Shown here in pieces: positions 14,208 through 25,855 of a DNA stretch of 64,000 nt. Position numbers and translations under genes: made by a program. Source of the stretch: Caballeronia hypogeia (GTDB lineage Bacteria > Pseudomonadota > Gammaproteobacteria > Burkholderiales > Burkholderiaceae); assembly GCF_001544875.2 (NCBI RefSeq), contig NZ_FCOA02000027.1, positions 1-64,000 of the forward strand, given 5' to 3'. A model generated the notes under the pieces. That model was not told the DNA's origin and made no database searches. It saw only the letters and a list, made by a program, of their open reading frames with translations. Position 1 is the first letter of the stretch. Every line of letters starts with the position of its first letter.

Positions 14208-14253
14208 CGCCTGCACGGTTCGCCGCGTGGCCTCTGCCGTTCGGCCAACGCGG

Positions 14254-14281
14254 TTTTCACGCGTGCATGCGTTGGTAGAAT
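14254..14281 (+). promoter_or_regulatory. Putative recQ promoter (extended -10)
   Basis: TGGTAGAAT (TG at 14273-14274, TAGAAT at 14276-14281) is an extended -10 element; TTTTCA at 14254-14259 is a weak -35, 16 bases upstream. It lies between the rpoC terminator and the recQ start codon, as expected for an independent promoter. Confidence 0.5.
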
Positions 14282-14317
14282 TCGTTATCTCTCACGCCGC
14301 ATTGCGTCTTTCCGCTC

Positions 14318-16165
14318 ATGTCCCGTTCGCTCGAAATACTCAACGAAATCTTCGGCTATCCCGCGTTTCGCGGCCAACAGGCGGAGATCGTCGAGCATGT
14401 CGCGAACGGCGGCGATTCGCTCGTGTTGATGCCCACGGGCGGCGGCAAGTCGCTGTGCTATCAGATTCCATCGCTCGTGCGGCGCGAAGAAGGGTTCGGC
14501 GCGGGCATCGTCGTGTCGCCGCTCATCGCGTTGATGCAGGATCAGGTCGCCGCGTTGACCGAAGTCGGCGTGAGGGCGGCGTATCTGAATTCCACGCTGT
14601 CGGGCGCGGAAGCCGCCGCGACTGAGCGCGCGTTGCGCAATGGCGAGATCGATTTACTGTACGTCGCGCCCGAGCGCCTCATGACGCCGCGTTTTCTCGA
14701 TCTGCTCGACAGCGCGCCGGTCGGGCTGTTCGCGATCGACGAAGCGCACTGCGTATCGCAATGGGGCCACGATTTCCGTCCCGAATACATTCAGCTTTCC
14801 GTGCTGCACGAGCGTTTTCCGGAGGTGCCGCGCATCGCGCTGACGGCAACCGCGGACGCCATCACGCGCGACGAAATCGTGCATCGGCTCGCGCTCGACG
14901 ACGCGCGCATCTTCGTTTCGAGCTTCGATCGGCCGAATATTCGTTACCGGATCGTCGAAAAGGACAATGCGCGCTCGCAATTGCTCGACTTCATACGCGC
15001 CGAGCACACAAACAAGGACGGCACGACCGACGCCGGCGTTGTGTACTGCCTGTCGCGCCGCAAGGTCGAGGAAACCGCGGAATGGCTGAAAGGCCAGGGC
15101 GTTCGCGCGTTGCCGTATCACGCGGGCATGGAGTTCGAGATCCGGCAGAAGCATCAGGAGATGTTTCAGCGCGAGGAGGGCATCGTCATGTGCGCGACGA
15201 TCGCGTTCGGCATGGGCATCGACAAGCCGGATGTTCGCTTCGTCGCGCATCTGGATTTGCCGAAGAGCGTCGAAGGCTACTATCAGGAGACCGGCCGCGC
15301 GGGCCGCGACGGCATGCCGGCGAACGCGTGGATGGCCTACGGTCTGGGCGATGTCGTGCAGCAGCGCAAGATGATCGACGAATCCGAGGCCGACGATGCG
15401 CACAAGCGCGTACAGACCGGCAAGCTCGACGCGCTGCTCGGATTGTGCGAGGTGGCGTCGTGCCGTCGCGTTCGACTGCTCGCTTACTTCGGCGAGGCGA
15501 GCAAGCCGTGTGGCAATTGCGACACGTGTCTGGAGCCGCCCGCATCGTTCGACGCCACGCGTGAGGCGCAGATGGCGCTGTCGTGCGTCTATCGTGCGCA
15601 GAAGGCGAGCGGTTTTCACTTCGGCGCGGGACATTTGATCGACATTCTGCGCGGCACTCGCAGTGAGAAAGTGCTGCAGCGCGGACATGAAAAGATTTCG
15701 ACGTTCGGCGTGGGCGCGGCGCTCTCCGAAGCCGAATGGCGCGCCGTGTTCCGCCAATTGGTCGCGTTTGGCTATCTTGCCGTCGATCACGAAGGATTCG
15801 GCTCGCTCGTGCTGACCGACGCTAGCAAGTCGGTGCTCAAGGGTGAAGAGCCGGTCACGTTGCGCAAGTACGTGAAGCCGGTGCGTACGCGGCAGTCATC
15901 GGCTCGCACGGGCGAGCGTGCCGATCCGACCGCCGGCATGTCGCCGCGCGAGAAGTCGCGCTGGGAGCGTCTGCGCGCGTGGCGGGCGGAAACGGCGAAG
16001 AGCGACGGCGTGCCCGCCTATGTCATCTTCCACGACGCGACGCTGGCGGAAATCGCGCGAAGCGATCCCGACACCATCGAAGATTTGCGACACATTCCCG
16101 GCATCGGCGTGCGCAAACTCGAGCGTTTCGGCGACGAGTTGCTCGATGTCGTAGGCTCCGACTGA
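14318..16165 (+). CDS. recQ: ATP-dependent DNA helicase RecQ
   Basis: RecQ is a 3'-5' superfamily 2 helicase acting in RecF-type recombination and processing of stalled forks. The 615 residues contain Walker A (MPTGGGKS, 38-45), the DEAH box followed by CVSQWGHDFRPEY (about 141-157), the helicase C domain (about 215-350), the RQC zinc-binding cysteines (about 377-405, ending CGNCDTC), and a C-terminal HRDC domain (about 540-612). It lies alone between the rpoBC terminator and the str operon promoter, an unusual neighbour that looks intact and native in base composition. Confidence 0.97.
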   Translation: MSRSLEILNEIFGYPAFRGQQAEIVEHVANGGDSLVLMPTGGGKSLCYQIPSLVRREEGFGAGIVVSPLIALMQDQVAALTEVGVRAAYLNSTLSGAEAAATERALRNGEIDLLYVAPERLMTPRFLDLLDSAPVGLFAIDEAHCVSQWGHDFRPEYIQLSVLHERFPEVPRIALTATADAITRDEIVHRLALDDARIFVSSFDRPNIRYRIVEKDNARSQLLDFIRAEHTNKDGTTDAGVVYCLSRRKVEETAEWLKGQGVRALPYHAGMEFEIRQKHQEMFQREEGIVMCATIAFGMGIDKPDVRFVAHLDLPKSVEGYYQETGRAGRDGMPANAWMAYGLGDVVQQRKMIDESEADDAHKRVQTGKLDALLGLCEVASCRRVRLLAYFGEASKPCGNCDTCLEPPASFDATREAQMALSCVYRAQKASGFHFGAGHLIDILRGTRSEKVLQRGHEKISTFGVGAALSEAEWRAVFRQLVAFGYLAVDHEGFGSLVLTDASKSVLKGEEPVTLRKYVKPVRTRQSSARTGERADPTAGMSPREKSRWERLRAWRAETAKSDGVPAYVIFHDATLAEIARSDPDTIEDLRHIPGIGVRKLERFGDELLDVVGSD

Positions 16166-16205
16166 CAACCTCCGCCGCAAAAGCCGCGGAAATCCCCGCA
16201 ACGTA

Positions 16206-16235
16206 TTGACCCAATTGGGATTTTCGGAATATCAT
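16206..16235 (+). promoter_or_regulatory. str operon promoter
   Basis: TTGACC at 16206-16211 and TATCAT at 16230-16235 are separated by 18 bases. Transcription would start about 16242 and leave a leader of roughly 140 bases before rpsL. A perfect 10-base palindrome CCCAATTGGG (16210-16219) overlaps the -35 end. The rest of the leader to 16384 contains no gene. Confidence 0.65.
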
Positions 16236-16384
16236 GCTTGGTTCTCGTTCTTGGTCCGCCTTCGGATCCGGCTTAGGGCTGGATGCGCGATGTGGAATTC
16301 ATCGGCGAGATTGTTAAACGCGCAATTCTTTTCGCTTTGCCCGTAAGAAGCTGCGCGGAAATTGTTCATTTTTAGGATTAGACA

Positions 16385-16765
16385 ATGCCAACCATCAATC
16401 AACTGGTTCGCAAAGGCCGCACGTCGGAAACGACGAAGAGCAAGTCGCCGGCCCTGCAGGACTGCCCTCAGCGTCGTGGCGTGTGCACCCGTGTGTACAC
16501 GACGACGCCGAAGAAGCCGAACTCGGCACTCCGTAAGGTCGCCAAGGTTCGTCTGACGAACGGCTTCGAAGTCATTTCGTACATCGGTGGTGAAGGCCAC
16601 AACCTGCAAGAGCACTCGGTCGTGCTGATCCGCGGCGGCCGTGTGAAGGACTTGCCTGGTGTGCGTTATCACATGGTTCGTGGCTCGCTGGATACCCAGG
16701 GCGTCAAGGATCGTAAGCAGGCTCGCTCGAAGTACGGCGCGAAGCGTGCCAAGGCTGGCAAGTAA
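16385..16765 (+). CDS. rpsL: 30S ribosomal protein S12
   Basis: S12 sits at the decoding centre and controls accuracy. The 126 residues match the family; the lysine in [10 protein letters not shown] (about 43) and the [11 protein letters not shown] loop (about 85-95) are in the streptomycin-sensitive form. TAGGATTAG lies just ahead of the ATG. First gene of the str operon rpsL-rpsG-fusA-tuf. Confidence 0.99.
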
Positions 16766-16950
16766 GTCGCCCGCCTGCAGTAGAAGAATCAGGTCGCCGC
16801 AAGGCGGTTTAGGCGGTGGTGCCGGAATTGCCGGTGCTATCGAGTAAGTGGTCACCCGGCCAAGCTGGTTTAGTCGAATAGATGGATCGGGTTAGTTGGT
16901 GGCCGCGGGGCGGGAAAATCCGCTCCAACTGAAAAAGTAAAGGAAGAATC

Positions 16951-17421
16951 ATGCCGCGTCGTCGCGAAGTCCCCAAGCGGGAAGTGTTGCCGGATCCGAA
17001 GTTCGGCAACGTAGATGTAGCCAAGTTCATGAACGTGCTGATGCTCTCCGGCAAGAAGTCGGTTGCCGAGCGTATCGTGTACGGCGCTTTTGAACAAATC
17101 CAGACCAAGGGTGGCAAGGACCCGCTGGAAGTGTTCACGGTTGCGCTCAACAACGTGAAGCCGGTGGTCGAAGTGAAGAGCCGTCGCGTTGGTGGTGCCA
17201 ACTATCAGGTTCCGGTCGAAGTGCGTCCCTCGCGTCGTATGGCATTGGCGATGCGTTGGTTGCGTGAAGCCGCGAAGAAGCGCAGCGAAAAGTCGATGGC
17301 CCTGCGTCTCGCAGGTGAACTCTCGGAAGCCGCGGAAGGCCGCGGCGGCGCAATGAAGAAGCGCGACGAAGTTCACCGCATGGCGGAGGCCAACAAGGCA
17401 TTCTCGCACTTCCGTTTCTAA
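16951..17421 (+). CDS. rpsG: 30S ribosomal protein S7
   Basis: S7 nucleates folding of the 16S rRNA 3' domain and contacts E-site tRNA; in E. coli it represses the str operon. The 156 residues start MPRRREVPKREVLPDPKFG and contain the GGANYQVPVEVRPSRR segment. AAAGGAAG lies 7 bases before the ATG. A 185-base spacer separates it from rpsL. Confidence 0.99.
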   Translation: MPRRREVPKREVLPDPKFGNVDVAKFMNVLMLSGKKSVAERIVYGAFEQIQTKGGKDPLEVFTVALNNVKPVVEVKSRRVGGANYQVPVEVRPSRRMALAMRWLREAAKKRSEKSMALRLAGELSEAAEGRGGAMKKRDEVHRMAEANKAFSHFRF

Positions 17422-17452
17422 GCTCCCGCTCATAGGGCAAACGGAAAAATCA

Positions 17453-17483
17453 GGGCGGGTGCGCTACTCCAGGCGCCTCGCCC
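17453..17483 (+). promoter_or_regulatory. Hairpin between rpsG and fusA
   Basis: GGGCGGG plus GCGC on the left pair with GCGC plus CTCGCCC on the right, with one wobble and a one-base bulge. Only a weak T-rich tail (GTTTGTG) follows, so it is more likely a processing or translational control element than a full terminator. Function inferred from position. Confidence 0.3.
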
Positions 17484-17540
17484 GTTTGTGTTAGAACGCA
17501 CGGGCACTCGCTGGTGCGTTGACCGAAAAAGGATTCCAAA

Positions 17541-19643
<2,103 letters not shown>

Positions 19644-19711
19644 TTCCCGCATGTAATTCGGCGCAAGCCACAAGCTTTAAACCGATAACCAAACTTTGAA
19701 AGAAGGTAATC

Positions 19712-20902
<1,191 letters not shown>

Positions 20903-20947
20903 GATATCGGGCTTGCTCGATTTGAAGTCGCAGTAATGCAGTAAACC

Positions 20948-20983
20948 GGGGCCGGATGTCCGTCTCAACGGATATCCGGTCCT
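20948..20983 (+). promoter_or_regulatory. Long hairpin between tuf and rpsJ
   Basis: CCGGATGTCCGT (20952-20963) and ACGGATATCCGG (20968-20979) form a 12-base stem with one wobble around CTCA; four more pairs extend it to about 16. It is followed by CTACGCTCTTTTG. It could end tuf transcription partially or form the S10 leader structure that L4 acts on in gamma-proteobacteria. The role is inferred. Confidence 0.55.
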
Positions 20984-21039
20984 ACGCTCTTTTGCCCATG
21001 TGCGGTGCAATACCGCCTCGCTCTTTTCAAGGAATCGTC

Positions 21040-21351
21040 ATGCAGAACCAAAAAATCCGCATTCGTCTGAAGGCTTTCGACTATCGCCTGATCGATCAAT
21101 CGGCAGCCGAGATCGTCGACACGGCGAAGCGGACTGGCGCGATCGTCCGTGGCCCGGTGCCGCTGCCGACGCGTATTCAGCGTTTTGACATCCTGCGTTC
21201 GCCGCACGTCAACAAGACGTCGCGCGACCAGCTCGAAATCCGCACCCACCAGCGCCTGATGGACATCGTCGATCCGACGGACAAGACCGTCGACGCGCTG
21301 ATGAAGCTCGACCTGCCGGCAGGCGTCGACGTCGAAATCAAGCTGCAGTAA
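21040..21351 (+). CDS. rpsJ: 30S ribosomal protein S10
   Basis: S10 is part of the 30S head and, as NusE, joins NusB in transcription antitermination and links NusG to the ribosome. I chose ATG 21040 because AAGGA lies at 21029-21033 and the product is then the standard 103 residues, starting MQNQKIRIRLKAFDYRLID. The frame is open upstream to 20956 but that extension is not S10-like. Confidence 0.98.
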   Translation: MQNQKIRIRLKAFDYRLIDQSAAEIVDTAKRTGAIVRGPVPLPTRIQRFDILRSPHVNKTSRDQLEIRTHQRLMDIVDPTDKTVDALMKLDLPAGVDVEIKLQ

Positions 21352-21411
21352 GTCCCAAAAGCTCTGCTGATCGGCAACAACAAGGTCGGACAGAGCTAAG
21401 TCTTTGATTGC

Positions 21412-21452
21412 TTGCAGGATTCGAAAAGCCTTGTTATACTCCAAGGCTTTTC
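21412..21452 (+). promoter_or_regulatory. Promoter embedded in a hairpin upstream of rplC
   Basis: TTGCAG at 21412-21417 and TATACT at 21435-21440 are 17 bases apart. The -10 hexamer forms the loop of a perfect 11-base inverted repeat, GAAAAGCCTTG (21423-21433) and CAAGGCTTTTC (21442-21452). It lies in the 220-base gap between rpsJ and rplC and probably starts a transcript for rplC and downstream genes. The same arrangement occurs before rplN and rplQ. Confidence 0.65.
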
Positions 21453-21571
21453 GCGCCCATGCGCTTCAAAGGCGCAGAAAGTGGTGCAAGAATAGCCGAC
21501 CCAGTTTCCCGTAACGAAGCCGGCATTTGTAAATCAGCCCCGACCAATCGCAGTTGGGAATGGAGAAAACG

Positions 21572-22231
21572 ATGAGCCTTGGACTCGTAGGTCGCAAGGT
21601 TGGCATGACCCGTATCTTCACGCCTGAGGGGGATTCGATCCCCGTCACCGTGCTGGACGTGTCGGACAACCGCGTGACGCAGATCAAGACCGTTGAAACG
21701 GATGGTTATACCGCCGTTCAGGTTGCATTCGGTACTCGCCGCGCATCGCGTGTGACGAAGCCGTTGGCGGGCCACCTCGCCAAAGCCGGCGTTCAAGCCG
21801 GTGAAATCCTCAAGGAATTCCATATCGATGCAGCCAAGGCAGGCGAACTGTCGAACGGCGCTGTCATCGCTACGGATATTTTCGAAGTCGGCCAGAAGGT
21901 CGATGTGCAAGGCACGTCGATTGGTAAGGGCTACGCCGGCACGATCAAGCGCTACAACTTCGCATCCGGTCGCGCGACGCACGGTAACTCGCGTTCGCAC
22001 AACGTTCCGGGTTCGATCGGTATGGCGCAGGATCCGGGTCGCGTGTTCCCGGGCAAGCGCATGACGGGTCACCTCGGTGACGAGACCGTCACGGTTCAAA
22101 ACCTCGAAATCGCCCGCATCGACGCTGAGCGCAATCTGCTGCTCGTCCGCGGTGCTGTTCCGGGTGCGAAGGGCGGCAAGGTCTTCGTGACCCCGGCCGT
22201 CAAGACGCGTGCTGTGAAAGGAGCGAAATAA
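21572..22231 (+). CDS. rplC: 50S ribosomal protein L3
   Basis: L3 is an early assembly protein near the peptidyl transferase centre. I chose ATG 21572, with GGAG at 21562-21565, giving 219 residues starting MSLGLVGRKVGMTRIF; an in-frame TTG and ATG lie 18 and 12 bases upstream but leave no ribosome-binding site. The extended loop with ATHGNSRSHNVPGSIG is present. Its stop overlaps the rplD start by one base (TAATG). Confidence 0.97.
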   Translation: MSLGLVGRKVGMTRIFTPEGDSIPVTVLDVSDNRVTQIKTVETDGYTAVQVAFGTRRASRVTKPLAGHLAKAGVQAGEILKEFHIDAAKAGELSNGAVIATDIFEVGQKVDVQGTSIGKGYAGTIKRYNFASGRATHGNSRSHNVPGSIGMAQDPGRVFPGKRMTGHLGDETVTVQNLEIARIDAERNLLLVRGAVPGAKGGKVFVTPAVKTRAVKGAK

Positions 22232-22851
22232 TGGAACTTAAGCTCCTGAATGCCAATGGTCAGGAAGGCGCTGGCGTGAACGCATCGGACACCGTGTTCG
22301 GTCGCGATTACAACGAAGCCCTGATTCACCAGATCGTCGTCGCTTATCAGGCGAACGCACGTAGCGGCAACCGCGCGCAGAAGGACCGCGAGCAGGTCAA
22401 GCACACCACCAAGAAGCCGTGGCGTCAGAAGGGTACGGGCCGCGCTCGTGCCGGTATGTCGTCGAGCCCGTTGTGGCGTGGCGGTGGTCGTATCTTCCCG
22501 AATTCGCCGGAAGAGAACTTCTCGCACAAGGTCAACAAGAAGATGCATCGCGCAGGTCTGCGCTCGATCTTCTCGCAGTTGGCTCGCGAAGGCCGTATTG
22601 CAGTCGTCGAAGACTTCGTACTCGAAGCTCCGAAGACCAAGCTGCTGGCCGAAAAATTCAAGGCGATGGGTCTCGACTCCGTGTTGGTGATTACCGATAC
22701 GGTCGACGAAAACCTGTACCTCGCGTCGCGCAACCTGGCCCACGTGGCAGTTGTCGAGCCGCGTTACGCCGACCCGCTCTCGCTGATCTACTTCAAGAAA
22801 GTGCTGATCACGAAGGCTGCGGTCGCTCAGATCGAGGAGTTGCTGTCATGA
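22231..22851 (+). CDS. rplD: 50S ribosomal protein L4
   Basis: L4 lines the polypeptide exit tunnel with a long loop; in E. coli it also represses the S10 operon. The 206 residues include the tunnel loop KKPWRQKGTGRARAGMSSSP (about 66-85). It overlaps rplC by one base and rplW by four (ATGA), so the three are translationally coupled. Confidence 0.99.
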   Translation: MELKLLNANGQEGAGVNASDTVFGRDYNEALIHQIVVAYQANARSGNRAQKDREQVKHTTKKPWRQKGTGRARAGMSSSPLWRGGGRIFPNSPEENFSHKVNKKMHRAGLRSIFSQLAREGRIAVVEDFVLEAPKTKLLAEKFKAMGLDSVLVITDTVDENLYLASRNLAHVAVVEPRYADPLSLIYFKKVLITKAAVAQIEELLS

Positions 22852-23162
22852 GCGAAGTTCGCAAAAACGATCATCGTTTGATGCAAGTTCTGCTCGCGCC
22901 GGTGATCTCCGAAAAGGCGACGCTGGTTGCCGACAAGAACGAACAAGTCGTGTTCGAAGTCGCACCGGACGCCACGAAGCAGGAAGTGAAGGCTGCTGTC
23001 GAGCTGCTGTTCAAGGTCGAAGTCAATTCCGTCAACGTGCTCGTCACGAAGGGCAAGGCAAAGCGCTTTGGCCGCTTCAACGGTAAGCGCAAGGACGTGA
23101 AGAAGGCGTACGTCTGCCTGAAGCCCGGCCAGGAAATCAACTTTGAAGCGGAGGCCAAGTAA
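22848..23162 (+). CDS. rplW: 50S ribosomal protein L23
   Basis: L23 sits at the tunnel exit and is the docking site for trigger factor and SRP. The ATG at 22848 overlaps the rplD stop (ATGA) and follows GAGGAG, giving the standard 104 residues starting MSEVRKNDHRLMQVLLAP. The frame is open for a long way upstream but that part is a shadow of rplD. Confidence 0.98.
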   Translation: MSEVRKNDHRLMQVLLAPVISEKATLVADKNEQVVFEVAPDATKQEVKAAVELLFKVEVNSVNVLVTKGKAKRFGRFNGKRKDVKKAYVCLKPGQEINFEAEAK

Positions 23163-23164
23163 TC

Positions 23165-23992
23165 ATGGCAATCGTGAAAGTTAAGCCGACCTCGCCGGGT
23201 CGCCGCGCGATGGTCAAGATCGTCAACAAGGATCTGCATAAGGGCAAGCCGCACGCAGCGCTGCTCGATTCGCAATCCAAGTCGGCGGGCCGTAACAACA
23301 ACGGCCGTATCACCACGCGTCACCAGGGTGGTGGTCACAAGCAGCATTACCGTATCGTCGATTTCCGTCGCAACAAGGACGGCATCCCGGCAAAGGTCGA
23401 GCGTCTCGAGTACGACCCGAACCGTAGCGCGAACATCGCGCTGGTTCTGTACGCAGACGGCGAGCGTCGCTACATCATCGCGCCGAAGGGCGTGGCGGTT
23501 GGCGCACAGCTGATGTCCGGTTCGGAAGCGCCGATCCGCGCAGGCAACGCTCTGCCGATCCGCAATATCCCGGTCGGTACGACGATCCACTGCATCGAGA
23601 TGCTGCCCGGCAAGGGCGCGCAAATGGCGCGTTCGGCTGGCACGTCCGCCATGCTGCTGGCTCGCGAGGGCGTCTACGCTCAAGTGCGTCTGCGCTCGGG
23701 CGAAATCCGCCGCGTGCACGTCGAGTGCCGCGCGACGATCGGTGAAGTGGGCAACGAAGAGCATAGCCTCCGTCAAATCGGTAAGGCTGGCGCGAACCGC
23801 TGGCGCGGTATCCGCCCGACGGTGCGCGGCGTTGCAATGAACCCGGTCGATCACCCGCACGGCGGTGGTGAAGGTAAGACGGCAGCAGGTCGCGATCCGG
23901 TGAGCCCGTGGGGCACGCCGACGAAGGGCTATCGCACCCGCAGCAACAAGCGCACGACGACGATGATCGTCCAGCGCCGTCACAAGCGTTAA
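23165..23992 (+). CDS. rplB: 50S ribosomal protein L2
   Basis: L2 is required for subunit association and peptidyl transferase function. The 275 residues match throughout, including the C-terminal GVAMNPVDHPHGGGEG segment that approaches the catalytic centre. The start is two bases after the rplW stop, and rpsS follows after ten bases with GGAG between. Confidence 0.99.
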   Translation: MAIVKVKPTSPGRRAMVKIVNKDLHKGKPHAALLDSQSKSAGRNNNGRITTRHQGGGHKQHYRIVDFRRNKDGIPAKVERLEYDPNRSANIALVLYADGERRYIIAPKGVAVGAQLMSGSEAPIRAGNALPIRNIPVGTTIHCIEMLPGKGAQMARSAGTSAMLLAREGVYAQVRLRSGEIRRVHVECRATIGEVGNEEHSLRQIGKAGANRWRGIRPTVRGVAMNPVDHPHGGGEGKTAAGRDPVSPWGTPTKGYRTRSNKRTTTMIVQRRHKR

Positions 23993-24002
23993 GGAGTAGG
24001 CA

Positions 24003-24278
24003 ATGACACGTTCTGCTAAAAAAGGTCCGTTCTGCGACGCTCATTTGCTGAAGAAGGTTGAAGCGGCTGCGTCTACGCGTGACAAGAAGCCGATCAAGAC
24101 CTGGTCGCGTCGTTCGACGATTCTGCCGGACTTCATCGGTCTGACGATCGCTGTTCACAACGGCCGTCAACACGTTCCGGTGTACGTCACGGAAAACATG
24201 GTCGGCCATAAGCTTGGCGAGTTCGCACTGACCCGTACGTTCAAGGGTCACGCGGCCGACAAGAAGGCCAAGAAATAA
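24003..24278 (+). CDS. rpsS: 30S ribosomal protein S19
   Basis: S19 pairs with S13 in the 30S head and contacts the A-site region. 91 residues, starting MTRSAKKGPFCDAHLLKKV, with the family signature near GHKLGEFALTRTF. AAGGAG precedes the ATG. Part of the S10 cluster between rplB and rplV. Confidence 0.99.
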   Translation: MTRSAKKGPFCDAHLLKKVEAAASTRDKKPIKTWSRRSTILPDFIGLTIAVHNGRQHVPVYVTENMVGHKLGEFALTRTFKGHAADKKAKK

Positions 24279-24290
24279 GGGGCAATCAAG

Positions 24291-24620
24291 ATGGAAGTGA
24301 AGGCAATTCATCGCGGTGCCCGCATCTCGGCGCAGAAAACGCGCCTTGTGGCTGACCAGATCCGTGGTCTGCCGGTCGACAAGGCGCTGAACGTCCTGAC
24401 GTTCTCGCCGAAGAAGGCGGCGGGTATCGTCAAGAAGGTCGTGCTCTCTGCGATCGCGAATGCGGAACACAACGAAGGCGCCGATATCGACGAGCTCAAG
24501 ATCACGAGCATCTACGTCGACAAGGCTGCTTCGCTGAAGCGTTTCACCGCACGCGCCAAGGGTCGCGGTAACCGCATCGAGAAGCAATCCTGTCACATCA
24601 CTGTGACGGTCGGGAATTAA
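24291..24620 (+). CDS. rplV: 50S ribosomal protein L22
   Basis: L22 spans the 50S subunit with a beta-hairpin that lines the exit tunnel at the macrolide constriction. 109 residues; the hairpin is the segment KRFTARAKGRGNRIEK (about 83-98), with no insertion or deletion evident. Twelve bases after rpsS; the ribosome-binding site is AAGGGGC. Confidence 0.99.
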   Translation: MEVKAIHRGARISAQKTRLVADQIRGLPVDKALNVLTFSPKKAAGIVKKVVLSAIANAEHNEGADIDELKITSIYVDKAASLKRFTARAKGRGNRIEKQSCHITVTVGN

Positions 24621-24631
24621 GGAGCCATACG

Positions 24632-25426
24632 ATGGGACAGAAAATTCATCCGACTGGCTTCCGTTTGGCCGTCAGCCGCAATTGGGCTTCGCGCTGGTAC
24701 GCGAACAACAACAATTTCGCGGCAATGTTGCAGGAAGACATCGGTGTTCGTGAATATCTGAAGAAGAAGCTGAAGAACGCTTCGGTTGGCCGCGTCGTCA
24801 TCGAGCGTCCTGCGAAGAACGCGCGCATCACGATTTACAGCTCGCGTCCGGGCGTTGTCATCGGCAAGAAGGGTGAAGACATCGAACTGCTGAAGGCCGA
24901 GCTGCAAAAGCGCATGGGCGTTCCGGTTCACGTCAACATCGAAGAAATCCGCAAGCCGGAAACCGATGCTCAGCTGATCGCTGACTCCATCACGCAGCAG
25001 CTCGAGCGCCGGATCATGTTCCGCCGCGCGATGAAGCGCGCGATGCAGAACGCGATGCGTCTTGGTGCCCAGGGCATCAAGATCATGAGCGCGGGCCGTC
25101 TGAACGGTATCGAAATCGCTCGTACCGAGTGGTATCGCGAAGGTCGCGTGCCCCTCCATACGCTGCGTGCCGATATCGACTACGCGACGTCCGAAGCCAA
25201 GACGACGTACGGCATCATCGGCGTGAAGGTGTGGGTCTACAAGGGCGACACCCTCGGCCGTAACGAAGCGCCGGTCGTGGAAGAAGTGGCGGAAGAAAAG
25301 CGTCCGCGCCGTAACGCACGTCCGGGTGGCGATCGCCGTCCGCGTCGCGATGGCGAAGGCGGTGGCCCGGCAGGTGCACGCCGTGGCGGCCCGCGCCGTG
25401 GCGGTGACGCGAAGACTGGAGAATAA
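24632..25426 (+). CDS. rpsC: 30S ribosomal protein S3
   Basis: S3 is at the mRNA entry channel and contributes helicase activity. The 264 residues contain the KH domain with VIGKKGEDIELLK (about 70-82). Compared with the 233 residues of E. coli, the C-terminus has an extra Arg/Gly/Pro-rich tail of about 40 residues (from about 222), a feature usual in Burkholderia relatives. AAGGAG lies just upstream. Confidence 0.99.
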   Translation: MGQKIHPTGFRLAVSRNWASRWYANNNNFAAMLQEDIGVREYLKKKLKNASVGRVVIERPAKNARITIYSSRPGVVIGKKGEDIELLKAELQKRMGVPVHVNIEEIRKPETDAQLIADSITQQLERRIMFRRAMKRAMQNAMRLGAQGIKIMSAGRLNGIEIARTEWYREGRVPLHTLRADIDYATSEAKTTYGIIGVKVWVYKGDTLGRNEAPVVEEVAEEKRPRRNARPGGDRRPRRDGEGGGPAGARRGGPRRGGDAKTGE

Positions 25427-25428
25427 CG

Positions 25429-25845
25429 ATGCTGCAACCGAAACGCAGAAAGTATCGCAAAGAGCAAAAGGGTCGTAACACCGGCAAGGCGACGCGCGGC
25501 AACGCGGTGTCGTTCGGTGAGTACGGTCTGAAGGCCATCGGTCGTGGCCGTTTGACCGCGCGTCAAATCGAAGCGGCGCGTCGTGCAATGACGCGTCACA
25601 TCAAGCGTGGCGGCCGGATCTGGATCCGTATCTTCCCGGACAAGCCGATTTCGCAAAAGCCGGCCGAAGTGCGTATGGGTAACGGTAAGGGTAACCCTGA
25701 GTACTACGTCGCTGAAATTCAACCGGGCAAGATGCTGTACGAAATGGACGGTGTCACCGAAGAACTGGCGCGCGAAGCGTTCCGTCTGGCTGCAGCGAAG
25801 CTGCCGCTGAAGACGTACTTCGTCGTCCGTCAGCTCGGCGCCTAA
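25429..25845 (+). CDS. rplP: 50S ribosomal protein L16
   Basis: L16 helps position A-site tRNA and is one of the last proteins to join the 50S subunit. The 138 residues start MLQPKRRKYRKEQKGRN and include the KPAEVRMGNGKG region near the Arg that is hydroxylated in E. coli. The start is two bases after the rpsC stop, with CTGGAG overlapping the end of rpsC. Confidence 0.99.
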   Translation: MLQPKRRKYRKEQKGRNTGKATRGNAVSFGEYGLKAIGRGRLTARQIEAARRAMTRHIKRGGRIWIRIFPDKPISQKPAEVRMGNGKGNPEYYVAEIQPGKMLYEMDGVTEELAREAFRLAAAKLPLKTYFVVRQLGA

Positions 25846-25855
25846 GGAGTAAATG

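Noticed and set aside
9921..14216. Open frame of 1431 codons on the minus strand opposite rpoC
   Set aside because: It is an antisense shadow caused by high GC and strong codon bias of rpoC; the translation is Arg/His/Asp-rich with no family resemblance and no ribosome-binding site.
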